Positions 16,117 to 24,876 of a DNA stretch of 64,000 nt are shown one piece after another. Numbering within the stretch: position 1 is the stretch's first letter; each line of letters begins with the position of its first letter. This stretch comes from Hungatella sp. (GTDB lineage Bacteria; Bacillota; Clostridia; Lachnospirales; Lachnospiraceae), in the NCBI GenBank assembly GCA_022792815.1, contig JAAWBS010000054.1, forward strand, positions 50,334-114,333, in the 5' to 3' direction. Made by a program: the position numbers and the translations under genes. The notes beneath the pieces were generated by a model. That model was not told the origin of the DNA. It did not search any database and saw only the letters and a list, made by a program, of their open reading frames with translations.

Positions 16117-17373
16117 ATGGGAGTAACCATTGATTTGAGCCGGGCAGAACGATGGCTCGGAGAGGAAGAGCTGGCAGAGGCCAAAGACAGGGCGGCAGAT
16201 CTGTGCCGCAGGCTTTACGCCGCAGAGGACAAGGAGAATGTCCTCGGTTGGCGGACAAAAGAGAACTCGGTCCTGGAGCTTGGGAAGATCCAGGAGAAGG
16301 CGGAGGAGATACGCCGGAGGGCGGATGTCTTTGTCATCGTAGGTGTAGGTGGCTCCAACCAGGCGGCCAGGGCGATGATCGAGGCGCTTCCCAGGCAAAA
16401 CGGACCTGAGATCGTGTATCTGGGGAACACTCTGTCTCCCTACACCATCAAGAAGACTCTGGATGGCATGAAGGGAAAGAGTGTGTACATTGATGTGATC
16501 GCAAAGAATTTTGAGACCCTGGAGCCGGGCAGCCATTTTCGGGTCCTGCGCCAGTGGATGGAACAGGAGTATGGCCGGTCGGATCTGGCCGGAAGGATCA
16601 TCGTCACAGGAACCGTCGGCTCCCGGCTGGAGGAGATCGCAGGGGAGAACGGGTATCTGTTCCTTCCCTTCCCGGTGCCGGTGGGGGGAAGATATTCAGC
16701 CTTTACCCCGGTGGGACTGCTTCCTGCAGCGGCGGCAGGGCTTGACATCGAAGCGTATCTGGCAGGCATGGAGGAGGCGAGAAAAGACTGTACATTGCAT
16801 CCGGAGGACAACCTGGCAGTGCGGTACGCGGCGGTCAGACAGCTTCTGTACGGCAAGGGATATGACATCGAGATGATGGTGTCCTTTGAGCCTAGGTACT
16901 ACTACTTCACCAGATGGTGGGTTCAGCTTTTCGGAGAGAGCGAGGGCAAGGAGAAGAGAGGAATCTTTCCTACTTCTTCCGTCTACTCGGAGGACCTCCA
17001 TTCCATCGGGCAGTACATGCAGGACGGCAGAAGGAATCTGATCGAGACCTTTTTGTCAGTGAAGGAGCCGGGGGCTTCGGTGGTGGTCCAACCGTGTCCG
17101 GAGTTTAGAGACAGGTTTGACTACCTGGATCACATGGATTTCGGAACGATCAACCGGGCGGCAGAGGAGGCCACCTGGAAGGCCCATTCCGAAGGCGGTG
17201 TGCCCTGTATCCGGTTCCTGGCGGATAAGGTGTCAGAGAGAACTTTTGGGGAATTCTATTACTACTTTATGGTGTCCTGTGCGGTCTCCGGAAGCCTGAT
17301 GGGAGTCAATCCCTTTGACCAGGAGGGCGTGGAGGAATATAAGAGGAGTATGTTTGAGGCGCTGGGGAGATAG
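16117..17373 (+). CDS. glucose-6-phosphate isomerase family protein
   Basis: A 418-residue phosphoglucose isomerase. Motifs include GVGGSNQAA (about 75-83, sugar-phosphate loop), GGRYSAFTPVGLLP (190-203, PGI signature 1), GESEGK (273-278, catalytic Glu), SEDLHSIGQYMQ (291-302, catalytic His at 295) and a terminal VEEYKRSMF with the ring-opening Lys. All catalytic residues are present, but the sequence is divergent (IFPTSSVYS), fitting a second, pathway-dedicated copy. The gene lies 7 bp after the aldolase and before the ABC importer. Together with the kinase, aldolase and TIM it makes a complete upper-glycolysis-like set. Confidence 0.92.
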   Translation: MGVTIDLSRAERWLGEEELAEAKDRAADLCRRLYAAEDKENVLGWRTKENSVLELGKIQEKAEEIRRRADVFVIVGVGGSNQAARAMIEALPRQNGPEIVYLGNTLSPYTIKKTLDGMKGKSVYIDVIAKNFETLEPGSHFRVLRQWMEQEYGRSDLAGRIIVTGTVGSRLEEIAGENGYLFLPFPVPVGGRYSAFTPVGLLPAAAAGLDIEAYLAGMEEARKDCTLHPEDNLAVRYAAVRQLLYGKGYDIEMMVSFEPRYYYFTRWWVQLFGESEGKEKRGIFPTSSVYSEDLHSIGQYMQDGRRNLIETFLSVKEPGASVVVQPCPEFRDRFDYLDHMDFGTINRAAEEATWKAHSEGGVPCIRFLADKVSERTFGEFYYYFMVSCAVSGSLMGVNPFDQEGVEEYKRSMFEALGR

Positions 17374-17419
17374 CAAGGTTACTGTTTATATTTTCAAAAA
17401 TGAGTAGGAGGAAAGTAAG

Positions 17420-19096
17420 ATGCGTAAGACGAAAAAAATCATGGCGTTGGTTCTGGCAGGGATGATGACGGTGTCCGTGTTGGCAGGCTGTGGATCTTCC
17501 GGAAATCAGGAGGGGAATCAGGGAGCAGGGACCTCTGCGGGAAGCGAGGCGGCAGGCGGCACCGCGGCAGCGGGGACCGGGGAGACTGCCGGGGCCTCTC
17601 AGGGGGCGGCAAACGGCGGAGGCCTTCATACCTTGAGTGACGGAGTGCTGGATGTGGGTACGGCGATCACATGGGATACACTGACACCGTTTCGGTCCCA
17701 GACGGGAAATAATGCGCCCTATTCCTATCTGTGTTATGAGGCGCTGGCCAAAGTGACCTATGAGAAAGAGTATATTCCGTGGGTAGCCAAGTCCTGGTCC
17801 GCGGAGGATGACGGAGTGACCTTTAACATTGAGATCTATGATTATGTGACGGACTCTGCCGGAAACTACATCACCGCAGACGATATCGTGTGGATGATTG
17901 AGGCGTGTAAGGAAGCTGCCTTAAAGCCGGCATTTGCCAAGGTGAAATCCGTGGAGAAGACAGGGGATTACACTCTGAAGGTGACCATGAGTAAAGACAT
18001 GGTAGGCGCTTTTGAGGCGGTTCTGATCAACACTTTTGTGGTGTCGAAAGCCGCCTATGAGGCCAGCGCGGATCAGTTTGCCACGGAGGTGGTATCTACG
18101 ACTCCTTACCGTCTGACCAAATTTGTCTCCGGATCTGAGATCGCATTTGAAAAGAGGGATGACTACTGGCAGAAGGAGGAGCTGATCCATCCGGCCAATG
18201 CTGCCAATGTGGACAAGATCTCTTTCCACATCATCACCGAGGCTTCCCAGGCAGGCATCGCCCTGGAGACAGGAACCGTGGATGCGTTTATGATCCTGGA
18301 TCCCAATACGGCAAAGCAATTTGAGGGGAACGGCGATTTCACCATGAAGGCTACCTCCTATATCAACGGTTCTCAGCTGTTTTTCTCCGGCCACCCGGAC
18401 AGAAATATCGCGGAGGACAAGAATTTAAGACAGGCCATCTGCTATGCCATCGACGCGGAAGGACTTATCACAGGAGTGTACGCAGGAAACGGAAAGGCCA
18501 TGCATGATTCCATTGCAGACACCAGCATCGGCTGGCTCGACAAATGGAAGGATGAGGAATATTACCCCTATGATGTAGAGAAAGCCAAGGAGCTTCTGGC
18601 TCAGTCCAACTATAAAGGCGAGGAGCTGGTGATTCTGGCTGGTTCCGGCAGCAGTACCCAGCGTCTGTGTCAGATGATTCAGGCATACTGTCTGCAGGTG
18701 GGCATCAATATCAAACTGAATCTGGTGGATTCGGCGCTCTATACTTCCACCCGTCTGGACGGCAGTCAGTACGACATGACCGTCAACACCGTGGGCGGGG
18801 AGTGTCTGCCGGATCACTGGTCCATCCGCTATGACATGAATGCCTACAAGACAGGGGATGCCACTTCCCGCCATGACGAGGTGCTGGCGGAGATGCTCTA
18901 CAGCACCTGGACACGGGAAGGATTTACGGACGAGAATATCGATGCGGTACACCAGTACTTAAAAGAGAATATGTATGCCTACGGCATGGTACAGCCGGAG
19001 AACATCGATATCTGGAGAACCGATCTGGGCATGATCACAGATGTTCACACCAACAAGGGAAGCGTGGATTTTGCAGCCAGCGTATATGCGGAGTAA
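17420..19096 (+). CDS. ABC transporter substrate-binding lipoprotein (SBP_bac_5, Dpp/Opp type)
   Basis: A 558-residue lipoprotein. A type II signal peptide (MRKTKK, hydrophobic core, lipobox VLAGC) gives Cys24 as the lipidated residue, followed by a Gly/Ala/Ser linker to about 70. The mature part is a family-5 binding protein (cluster C fold), for example WDTLTPFRS and ADDIVWMIEACKE. It is followed within 23 bp by two permeases and two ATPases of the same family. Family-5 proteins bind peptides, but also nickel, cellobiose, xyloglucan-type oligosaccharides and plant glycosides. The surrounding sugar enzymes and sulfatase suggest an oligosaccharide or glycoside ligand (inference). Confidence 0.92.
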   Translation: MRKTKKIMALVLAGMMTVSVLAGCGSSGNQEGNQGAGTSAGSEAAGGTAAAGTGETAGASQGAANGGGLHTLSDGVLDVGTAITWDTLTPFRSQTGNNAPYSYLCYEALAKVTYEKEYIPWVAKSWSAEDDGVTFNIEIYDYVTDSAGNYITADDIVWMIEACKEAALKPAFAKVKSVEKTGDYTLKVTMSKDMVGAFEAVLINTFVVSKAAYEASADQFATEVVSTTPYRLTKFVSGSEIAFEKRDDYWQKEELIHPANAANVDKISFHIITEASQAGIALETGTVDAFMILDPNTAKQFEGNGDFTMKATSYINGSQLFFSGHPDRNIAEDKNLRQAICYAIDAEGLITGVYAGNGKAMHDSIADTSIGWLDKWKDEEYYPYDVEKAKELLAQSNYKGEELVILAGSGSSTQRLCQMIQAYCLQVGINIKLNLVDSALYTSTRLDGSQYDMTVNTVGGECLPDHWSIRYDMNAYKTGDATSRHDEVLAEMLYSTWTREGFTDENIDAVHQYLKENMYAYGMVQPENIDIWRTDLGMITDVHTNKGSVDFAASVYAE

Positions 19097-19119
19097 TCTT
19101 TGAGAGGGAGTAGTGGCAG

Positions 19120-20082
19120 ATGGGCAGATATATTGTAAAACGATTGTTGTGGATGATACCGATCGTGCTTGGGGTGGCGATTCTGGTATTTACCCTGATG
19201 ACCTTCTGTCCGGGAGATCCGGCAGAGATCATCCTGGGGAGTACGGCCACAGAGGAAAATCTGGAGGCTATGAGAGAGGAGCTGGGTTTAAATGACCCCT
19301 ATCTGGTTCGTCTGGGAACGTTCCTGAAGGATACATTTCTTCGCTTTGATCTGGGGGACTCCTGGATCACCGGGGCCAGCATCGCGGCTTCTATAAAGGA
19401 GAGACTTCCCCGGACATTGACCCTCTCTATTGTGATGATGCTCATCTCCTTCGGCATCGGTGTCCCCCTGGGGATCATCGCCGCAGTCCATCAAAACGGC
19501 TGGCAGGACAACCTGTGTATGATCATGGCCCTTGTGGGGATATCGATCCCCAGTTTCTGGCTGGCACTTCTGCTGATTCTCCTGTTTTCGGTGAAGCTGA
19601 ACTGGCTTCCGGCCATGGGTATCGGCGGTCTGGAGTACTATATCCTGCCGGCCATGGCCGGGTGTACCGGAGGAATCGCGGCCAGCGCCAGGCAGACCCG
19701 GTCCAGTATGCTGGATGTGATCCGTGCGGATTACATCACCACAGCCCGGGCCAAGGGGGTGCCGGAAGGAAAGGTGATCTTTAAACATGCCCTGAAAAAC
19801 GGTATGATTCCTATCATTACCGTCATGGGAACTCATTTTGGAAAGCATCTGGGAGGAACTATGGTCATCGAGACTATTTTCGGAATCCCGGGTATGGGAC
19901 AGATGATTATCAGTGCGGTGAATAATCGGGATTATCCGGTGGTACAGATCGGCTCCGTGTTTTTGGCCATCGCCTTCAGCTTCTGTATGCTGGGAGTGGA
20001 TTTGATGTATGCGGCTGTTGACCCCAGGATTAAGGCGCGGTATGCGGGAAAAGGAAGAAAGAAGGTGAAATCACATGGCTGA
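19120..20082 (+). CDS. ABC transporter permease (DppB-like)
   Basis: A 320-residue inner-membrane permease of the DppB/OppB family. It has a hydrophobic N-terminal helix (LLWMIPIVLGVAILVFTLMT) and the family loop FCPGDPAEIILG near 26-40. Five further helices follow, with the EAA-type cytoplasmic loop around 190-225 (RADYITTARAKGVPEGKVIFKHALKN). It forms the pore with the next gene product. RBS GAGAGGGAG precedes ATG 19120. The 3' end overlaps the next permease by 8 bp. Confidence 0.94.
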   Translation: MGRYIVKRLLWMIPIVLGVAILVFTLMTFCPGDPAEIILGSTATEENLEAMREELGLNDPYLVRLGTFLKDTFLRFDLGDSWITGASIAASIKERLPRTLTLSIVMMLISFGIGVPLGIIAAVHQNGWQDNLCMIMALVGISIPSFWLALLLILLFSVKLNWLPAMGIGGLEYYILPAMAGCTGGIAASARQTRSSMLDVIRADYITTARAKGVPEGKVIFKHALKNGMIPIITVMGTHFGKHLGGTMVIETIFGIPGMGQMIISAVNNRDYPVVQIGSVFLAIAFSFCMLGVDLMYAAVDPRIKARYAGKGRKKVKSHG

Positions 20083-20962
20083 GACAGCAGCGAGAGCAAA
20101 GACGGTACAAAAGCGGAAAAGTAATTCGGAATTTGCCAGAATCATGCATCAGATGAGTAAGAATAAGCTGGCCATGGCAGGTCTGACCATCTTTCTCATT
20201 GAACTGGCGGCAGTCCTTCTGGCGCCGGTGATCATCCCTTATGATTACACCCTTATGGATATGACGGCCATCCAGCAGGGACCATCCATGAAGCATATTT
20301 TCGGAACCGATGAGCTGGGAAGAGATATTTTCAGCCGTGTCCTCTACGGAGGACGATATTCCATTACCATGGGTCTGGTGTCCGTGATGATCAGCACCAC
20401 TGTGGGAATGTCCATCGGGGCCGTGGCCGGTTACTTCGGAGGCCGGGTAGACAACATCATTATGCGTTCCTTGGATATTATCCAGTCTCTTCCCGCCATG
20501 CTGCTGACCATCGTCATATCCGCTGCCCTGGGTTCCGGATATTTGAACACGATTCTGGCTCTGTCGGTCAACGGCCTTCCGGCATCGGCCCGCATGCTCC
20601 GGGCCAATATGATGAAAGAGAGGGACAGCGAATACATCGAGGCGGCGGTGTCCATCAACTGCAGCCGTTTCCGGATCATCGCCAGCCATCTGATTCCCAA
20701 CTCCCTGTCCGCCAATATCGTGCAGGCCACCATGGCTGTGGCCAATATGATCGTCATGGCAGCCAGCTTAAGCTTCATCGGACTGGGGGTTCAGCCGCCG
20801 ATCCCGGAGTGGGGAGCCATGCTGTCGGGAGCCAGACAGTTTATCCGCCAGTGCCCCCACATGGTCATCGCCCCGGGAGGAGCCATCGCTGTCACCATAT
20901 TAGCCCTGAACCTGATGGGAGACGGACTGAGAGATGCCCTGGATCCCAAGCTGAAACGATGA
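20075..20962 (+). CDS. ABC transporter permease (DppC-like)
   Basis: A 295-residue DppC/OppC-family permease. It has a cytoplasmic N-terminus with the family helix NKLAMAGLTIFLIE (about 29-42), the motif HIFGTDELGRDIFSRVLYGGRYS (about 73-95) typical of OppC-type permeases, and an EAA loop (SEYIEAAVSINCSRFRIIASHLIPN). It ends with the usual GLRDALDPKLKR. It overlaps the DppB-like gene by 8 bp and precedes the ATPases, so it is part of one transporter. Confidence 0.94.
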   Translation: MAETAARAKTVQKRKSNSEFARIMHQMSKNKLAMAGLTIFLIELAAVLLAPVIIPYDYTLMDMTAIQQGPSMKHIFGTDELGRDIFSRVLYGGRYSITMGLVSVMISTTVGMSIGAVAGYFGGRVDNIIMRSLDIIQSLPAMLLTIVISAALGSGYLNTILALSVNGLPASARMLRANMMKERDSEYIEAAVSINCSRFRIIASHLIPNSLSANIVQATMAVANMIVMAASLSFIGLGVQPPIPEWGAMLSGARQFIRQCPHMVIAPGGAIAVTILALNLMGDGLRDALDPKLKR

Positions 20963-20976
20963 GGAAAGGAGAGAGA

Positions 20977-21987
20977 ATGACCATGAGTGAAAATGTCAAT
21001 ATCACAGAGGAGCCTTTCCTTCAGGTTAAGGATCTGACAGTAGAGTACACATCCGACGTACAGGTGGTCCATGCGGTGAACGGGGTCTCCCTGTCACTGA
21101 ATCGGGGACAGACCCTGGGGCTGGTAGGGGAGACCGGAGCCGGCAAGACCACCATCGCAAAGTCAATCCTGCGTATTCTGCCGGATGTGGGAGCCAGAGT
21201 GGCCGGCGGGGAGATCTGGGTGGAGAAAGAAAACCTGTTTGAACTCCACGAGTCGGAGATGCGCAAGATCAGAGGAAACAAGATCTCCATGATCTTCCAG
21301 GATCCCATGACCGCTTTAAATCCGGTTCAGCAGGTAGGAGAACAGATCGCCGAGGCGGTGGCTCTCCACAACCCCGGAACCAGAGCAGACTTTGAGAAGA
21401 AGGGAAAAGAGATGCTGGAGATGGTCGGCATCCCCGCCGACCGATACCACGAATATCCCCATCAGTTTTCCGGCGGCATGAAGCAGAGAGTGGTTATCGC
21501 TATGGCTCTGGCCTGCAATCCGGATCTTCTGCTGGCCGACGAGCCCACCACGGCTCTGGATGTGACCATCCAGGCCCAGGTGCTGGATCTGATCCGGGAT
21601 TTAAAGAAAAAATACAACACAGCTATGCTTCTGATCACCCACGATATGGGAGTGGTGGCCACCACCTGCGACGATGTGGCAGTGATTTACGCCGGCAGCA
21701 TCATTGAGTACGGCACGAAAGAGCAGATCTTCGATCACCCGTCCCACCCCTACACCATCGGCCTCTTCGGGGCTATCCCCAACATGAACGAGGATGAAGA
21801 GTGGCTTCACCCTATCGAGGGACTTCCGCCGGACCCCTCCGATCTGCCCAAAGGATGTTCCTTCCATCCCCGCTGTCCTTACGCCGATGAGGAGTGCCGC
21901 CAGGGAGCGATCGACGTCTGTATCACCGAGGACGGCCATCAGTGCCGCTGCTGCCATATGGACCGTGTGAAGAGGAGGGAGGGATAA
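20977..21987 (+). CDS. ABC transporter ATP-binding protein (DppD/OppD-like)
   Basis: A 336-residue ATPase. Walker A is GETGAGKT (about 49-56), the Q-loop is MIFQDPMTALNP, the signature is FSGGMKQR (about 165-172), Walker B is DLLLADEPTTALD and the H-loop is LITHD. The C-terminal oligopeptide/dipeptide transporter domain ends in a Cys-rich segment (GCSFHPRCPYADEEC ... CRCC), which in relatives binds an iron-sulfur cluster. ATG 20977 follows AAAGGAG by 6 bp; ATG 20983 is an alternative start. It pairs with the next gene as a heterodimeric motor. Confidence 0.94.
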   Translation: MTMSENVNITEEPFLQVKDLTVEYTSDVQVVHAVNGVSLSLNRGQTLGLVGETGAGKTTIAKSILRILPDVGARVAGGEIWVEKENLFELHESEMRKIRGNKISMIFQDPMTALNPVQQVGEQIAEAVALHNPGTRADFEKKGKEMLEMVGIPADRYHEYPHQFSGGMKQRVVIAMALACNPDLLLADEPTTALDVTIQAQVLDLIRDLKKKYNTAMLLITHDMGVVATTCDDVAVIYAGSIIEYGTKEQIFDHPSHPYTIGLFGAIPNMNEDEEWLHPIEGLPPDPSDLPKGCSFHPRCPYADEECRQGAIDVCITEDGHQCRCCHMDRVKRREG

Positions 21988-21988
21988 C

Positions 21989-22936
21989 ATGGAACCGATC
22001 GTTGAAGTAAAAGGATTAAAAAAATATTTTACCACTCCCAGAGGCGTCCTTCACGCCGTAGATGACGTAAATTTGACCATCGAGAGGGGCAAGACCCTGG
22101 GGGTGGTGGGAGAGTCGGGATGCGGCAAATCCACTCTGGGAAGAACTATCATCCATCTGCTGGAGAGCACGGAAGGACAGATCTTCCTCAACGGAAAGGA
22201 TGTTACACACGTAAAGGGAAAGGCCTTGAGAGAAGTGAGAGAGAAGATGCAGATCATCTTCCAGGATCCTTACTCCTCCTTAGATCCCCGCAAATCCATC
22301 GACGCCATCATCCGGGAGCCGCTGGTGGTATCCAAACGGTATAAGAAAAACGAGATCGATCAGGCCACGGAGGAGCTGATGGAGTTTGTGGGAATCGACA
22401 GCCGTCTGCGCATGTCGTACCCCCATGAGTTAGACGGAGGCCGCCGCCAGAGAGTCGGCATCGCCAGGGCTCTGGCCTTAAACCCGGACTTTGTAGTCTG
22501 TGACGAGCCGGTGTCAGCGCTGGACGTGTCCATCCAGGCTCAGGTACTCAACCTGTTAAAAAAACTGCAGCAGCAGAAAGGTCTCACCTATCTGTTTGTG
22601 ACCCATGACATGTCGGTGGTGCGCCACATCTCCGATGAGATCTGCGTCATGTATCTGGGGCAGGTGGTGGAGAAATGTCCCTCCAGGGAATTGTTCCGCA
22701 ATCCCCTTCACCCCTACACCAGAGCCCTGCTGTCAGCCATCCCCTCCGTAGATATCCACAATCCCAACAAGCGTGAGATCCTTCACGGAGAGATCACCTC
22801 ACCCATTGACCCCAAACCGGGCTGCCGTTTCGCATCCAGGTGCCGCTTTGCCACAGACAAGTGCAGGGAACCTCAGAAGCAGGAAGAAGTGTCCACCGGT
22901 CATTTCGTCACCTGCTGTCGGGTCCATGAGCTGTAG
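21989..22936 (+). CDS. ABC transporter ATP-binding protein (DppF/OppF-like)
   Basis: A 315-residue ATPase, the second motor subunit of the importer. Walker A is GESGCGKST (about 42-50). The signature is LDGGRRQR rather than LSGGxxQR, a Ser-to-Asp variant that I believe is common in this subclade. Walker B is DFVVCDEPVSALD and the H-loop is FVTHD. The C-terminal Cys-rich tail (GCRFASRCRFATDKC ... TCC) matches that of its partner. It starts 2 bp after the DppD-like stop. The sulfatase gene follows after 14 bp, a direct link between the importer and desulfation. Confidence 0.94.
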   Translation: MEPIVEVKGLKKYFTTPRGVLHAVDDVNLTIERGKTLGVVGESGCGKSTLGRTIIHLLESTEGQIFLNGKDVTHVKGKALREVREKMQIIFQDPYSSLDPRKSIDAIIREPLVVSKRYKKNEIDQATEELMEFVGIDSRLRMSYPHELDGGRRQRVGIARALALNPDFVVCDEPVSALDVSIQAQVLNLLKKLQQQKGLTYLFVTHDMSVVRHISDEICVMYLGQVVEKCPSRELFRNPLHPYTRALLSAIPSVDIHNPNKREILHGEITSPIDPKPGCRFASRCRFATDKCREPQKQEEVSTGHFVTCCRVHEL

Positions 22937-22950
22937 AGAGGAGAGTGGAG

Positions 22951-24411
22951 ATGAAAGATATTCTGGTATTTATTTCCGATCAGCATTCCTGGCAGCAGCA
23001 GGGGTATGCCGGCGATCCCATCGTCAGGACCCCTAATTTGGACCGTCTGGCGGCAGAGGGCACGGTGATGCACAACAACTGTACCTCCTACCCCTTATGT
23101 GTTCCCGCCAGGATGTCCATGATGAGCGGCCAGCTGGCCAGCCGGTGCGGTGTCATGAGCAATATGGCGGCCCTGGACTCCAACCGGGTGACCTTCGCCC
23201 ACTGTCTCAATGCCGGCGGTTACGAGACCGTGCTCTGCGGCCGGATGCATTTTGTAGGCCCGGACCAGCGCCACGGCTTCTCGGCCCGGATCGCCGGAGA
23301 GCAGACCCCTATCTTCCACAACCGCCCTAATGAGGCCTTTGCCAGAGAGAGAGGCGTCCACGATCGGACGCCCCAGGGCGGTCCATCCTGCCTAAGCATC
23401 ATCGGAGCCGGCAATTCTCCGACCTTAGAGTATGACCGCTACGTGGTAAATCAGGCCCTGGAATACCTGAAAGCGGATCATGACAGACCTCAGTTCCTGT
23501 GCGTGGGAACCTATGGCCCTCATCACCCTTTCGTGGCTCCCAAAGAGCTGTACGAGTACTACTATGACAGGGTTTCCGTTCCGGAGGCGTCCTTCGCCTA
23601 TCCGGAGCATCCGGCCATAGAGGGAGCCATCCTCTGTGACAAGGACCCGGAAGTGGTGAGAGCCGTCAGGGCTGCCTACTACGGCATGGTAGAATTTGAG
23701 GACCAGCAGATCGGTCTGGTCTATGACGCGTTCCAGGAATACTTAAAGAGAACCGGTCATGAGGGAATCTTCGTCTACGTGTCCGACCACGGCGAGCAGG
23801 CCGGATACCGGGGCTACTATGGAAAGAGTACCTTCTACGACCCGTCGGTCCACACTCCTATGATCTTTGTGGGAGACGGAATCCAAAAGGGGAGAGCGCT
23901 GCAGGGAGCCACCTCCCTCATGGACTTAGGGCCCACTCTGTGCCAGATCGCAGGCGCTTCCCCGCTGCCGGACGCCGACGGAGTCAGCTTGTATCCACAG
24001 CTTAGAGGGGAGCCGGAAGATCTTAAGCGGATGGTCATCAGCGAGGCAGGGGGGGATATCGGATTCAAGAGCAAAGCCTTCTCCTATGGGCAGATGGTAA
24101 AGACGGGTCCGTACAAATTCATCCACTACCACGGCTACGACGATCAGGATGTGATGTTTGACCTGGAAAAGGACCCCGAAGAATCCCAAAATGTGATTCA
24201 GGACCACAGGCAGCTGGCGGATCAGATGAGAGAATACCTGGCGAAGTCCTGTCTTTCGGCAGATCGGATTCGGGAGAATGCCGAGAAGCTGGATCAGAAT
24301 CTGAAGATCCTCGGCAGATGTGATTTTGACAGCGAAGAGCGGTGGCACGCGCCGGAATGCGCCAGGAATTATCCGGAACATATGGTCAGCAGCCGACTGA
24401 CCAGGTCTTAA
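22951..24411 (+). CDS. Cys-type sulfatase (S1 family)
   Basis: A 486-residue arylsulfatase-superfamily (alkaline phosphatase fold) enzyme. Metal and core motifs are ISDQHSWQQQGYAG (about 6-19, with D/Q metal ligands) and the formylglycine motif CVPAR at 50-54, which has Cys rather than Ser. Downstream, GTYGPHHPF (His pair about 192) and YVSDHGEQAG (Asp-His metal ligands about 275) are present. There is no signal peptide, so the enzyme is predicted to be cytoplasmic. The Cys must be oxidised to formylglycine, for which a radical-SAM maturase is encoded at 32734. It is the last gene of the long operon that begins at 11315. The substrate is a sulfate ester, probably on the sugar imported by the adjacent ABC system. 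Confidence 0.92.
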   Translation: MKDILVFISDQHSWQQQGYAGDPIVRTPNLDRLAAEGTVMHNNCTSYPLCVPARMSMMSGQLASRCGVMSNMAALDSNRVTFAHCLNAGGYETVLCGRMHFVGPDQRHGFSARIAGEQTPIFHNRPNEAFARERGVHDRTPQGGPSCLSIIGAGNSPTLEYDRYVVNQALEYLKADHDRPQFLCVGTYGPHHPFVAPKELYEYYYDRVSVPEASFAYPEHPAIEGAILCDKDPEVVRAVRAAYYGMVEFEDQQIGLVYDAFQEYLKRTGHEGIFVYVSDHGEQAGYRGYYGKSTFYDPSVHTPMIFVGDGIQKGRALQGATSLMDLGPTLCQIAGASPLPDADGVSLYPQLRGEPEDLKRMVISEAGGDIGFKSKAFSYGQMVKTGPYKFIHYHGYDDQDVMFDLEKDPEESQNVIQDHRQLADQMREYLAKSCLSADRIRENAEKLDQNLKILGRCDFDSEERWHAPECARNYPEHMVSSRLTRS

Positions 24412-24416
24412 AAAAG

Positions 24417-24490
24417 CTGGCGTAGGGGGTGGCGTCAAATAGGACAAAAAGGACTGGCGTAGGAGTTGGCGTCAAATAGCACAAAAGAAT
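24417..24490 (+). repeat. two 37-bp tandem direct repeats
   Basis: The segment at 24417-24453 starting CTGGCGTAGGGGGTGGCG is followed directly by a near-copy at 24454-24490 (CTGGCGTAGGAGTTGGCG), both continuing TCAAATAG(G/C)ACAAAA. The second copy contains the left end of the inverted-repeat element at 24468-24629. It lies just after the sulfatase stop codon. Confidence 0.75.
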
Positions 24491-24629
24491 TTGTGCGCAC
24501 TCCGGTGCACCAAGCGTTCCGCGGAGGCTCTTAAAACGAAAATCGTGTTCAGCATGGGCTTCCACGATTTTTGAGTCTCCGCTCCACGGTGCAATGTCGT
24601 TCGCCCAAGCTTCTTTTGTCCTATTTGCC
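24468..24629 (+). repeat. second structured inverted-repeat element (family B)
   Basis: About 162 bp bounded by inverted ends, GGCGTCAAATAGCACAAAAG on the left and CTTTTGTCCTATTTGCC on the right. The interior is an imperfect palindrome (TGCACC / GGTGCA; GCGGAG / CTCCGC; CGAAAATCGTG / CACGATTTTTG). Its arms resemble the MITE-like family, which has TACACC / GGTGTA and GCTGAG / CTCAGC at the corresponding places and a shared right arm, GTCTC(C/A)GCTCCA(C/T)GGTG. No coding potential. No clear target duplication was found. Confidence 0.6.
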
Positions 24630-24876
24630 GAGCATCATCTATCGCCGGCCAGAGTTTTAAAAACCAAATCCAGCCGAGACAATAACAGACCCGTTAAGAT
24701 ATCTTTTGCAATTGTTTCAGAAATGGCTGAGAGTTTCGCAGTATAGATTTCGATGATTCACCTTGTGACAGAGATAAGTATTGGCAGCACGGAAATTTTA
24801 ATTGGGATTGAGGGCACTCACGGCGTATGCCTCATCCCTGGCGTCCAGTAAAAACAGACTTTAGAGGGAGGCAAAC
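24630..24876. other. non-coding gap between repeats, nothing recognised
   Basis: This roughly 250-bp stretch between the family B repeat and the inverted MITE-like copy contains no convincing gene, RNA or promoter that I can recognise. Confidence 0.4.

Noticed and set aside
11315..24411. Sulfoquinovose (sulfo-EMP) pathway
   Set aside because: Isomerase, kinase and aldolase would fit in outline, but no GH31 sulfoquinovosidase and no adjacent sulfolactaldehyde reductase are present in the operon, and the sulfatases indicate sulfate esters rather than sulfonates.
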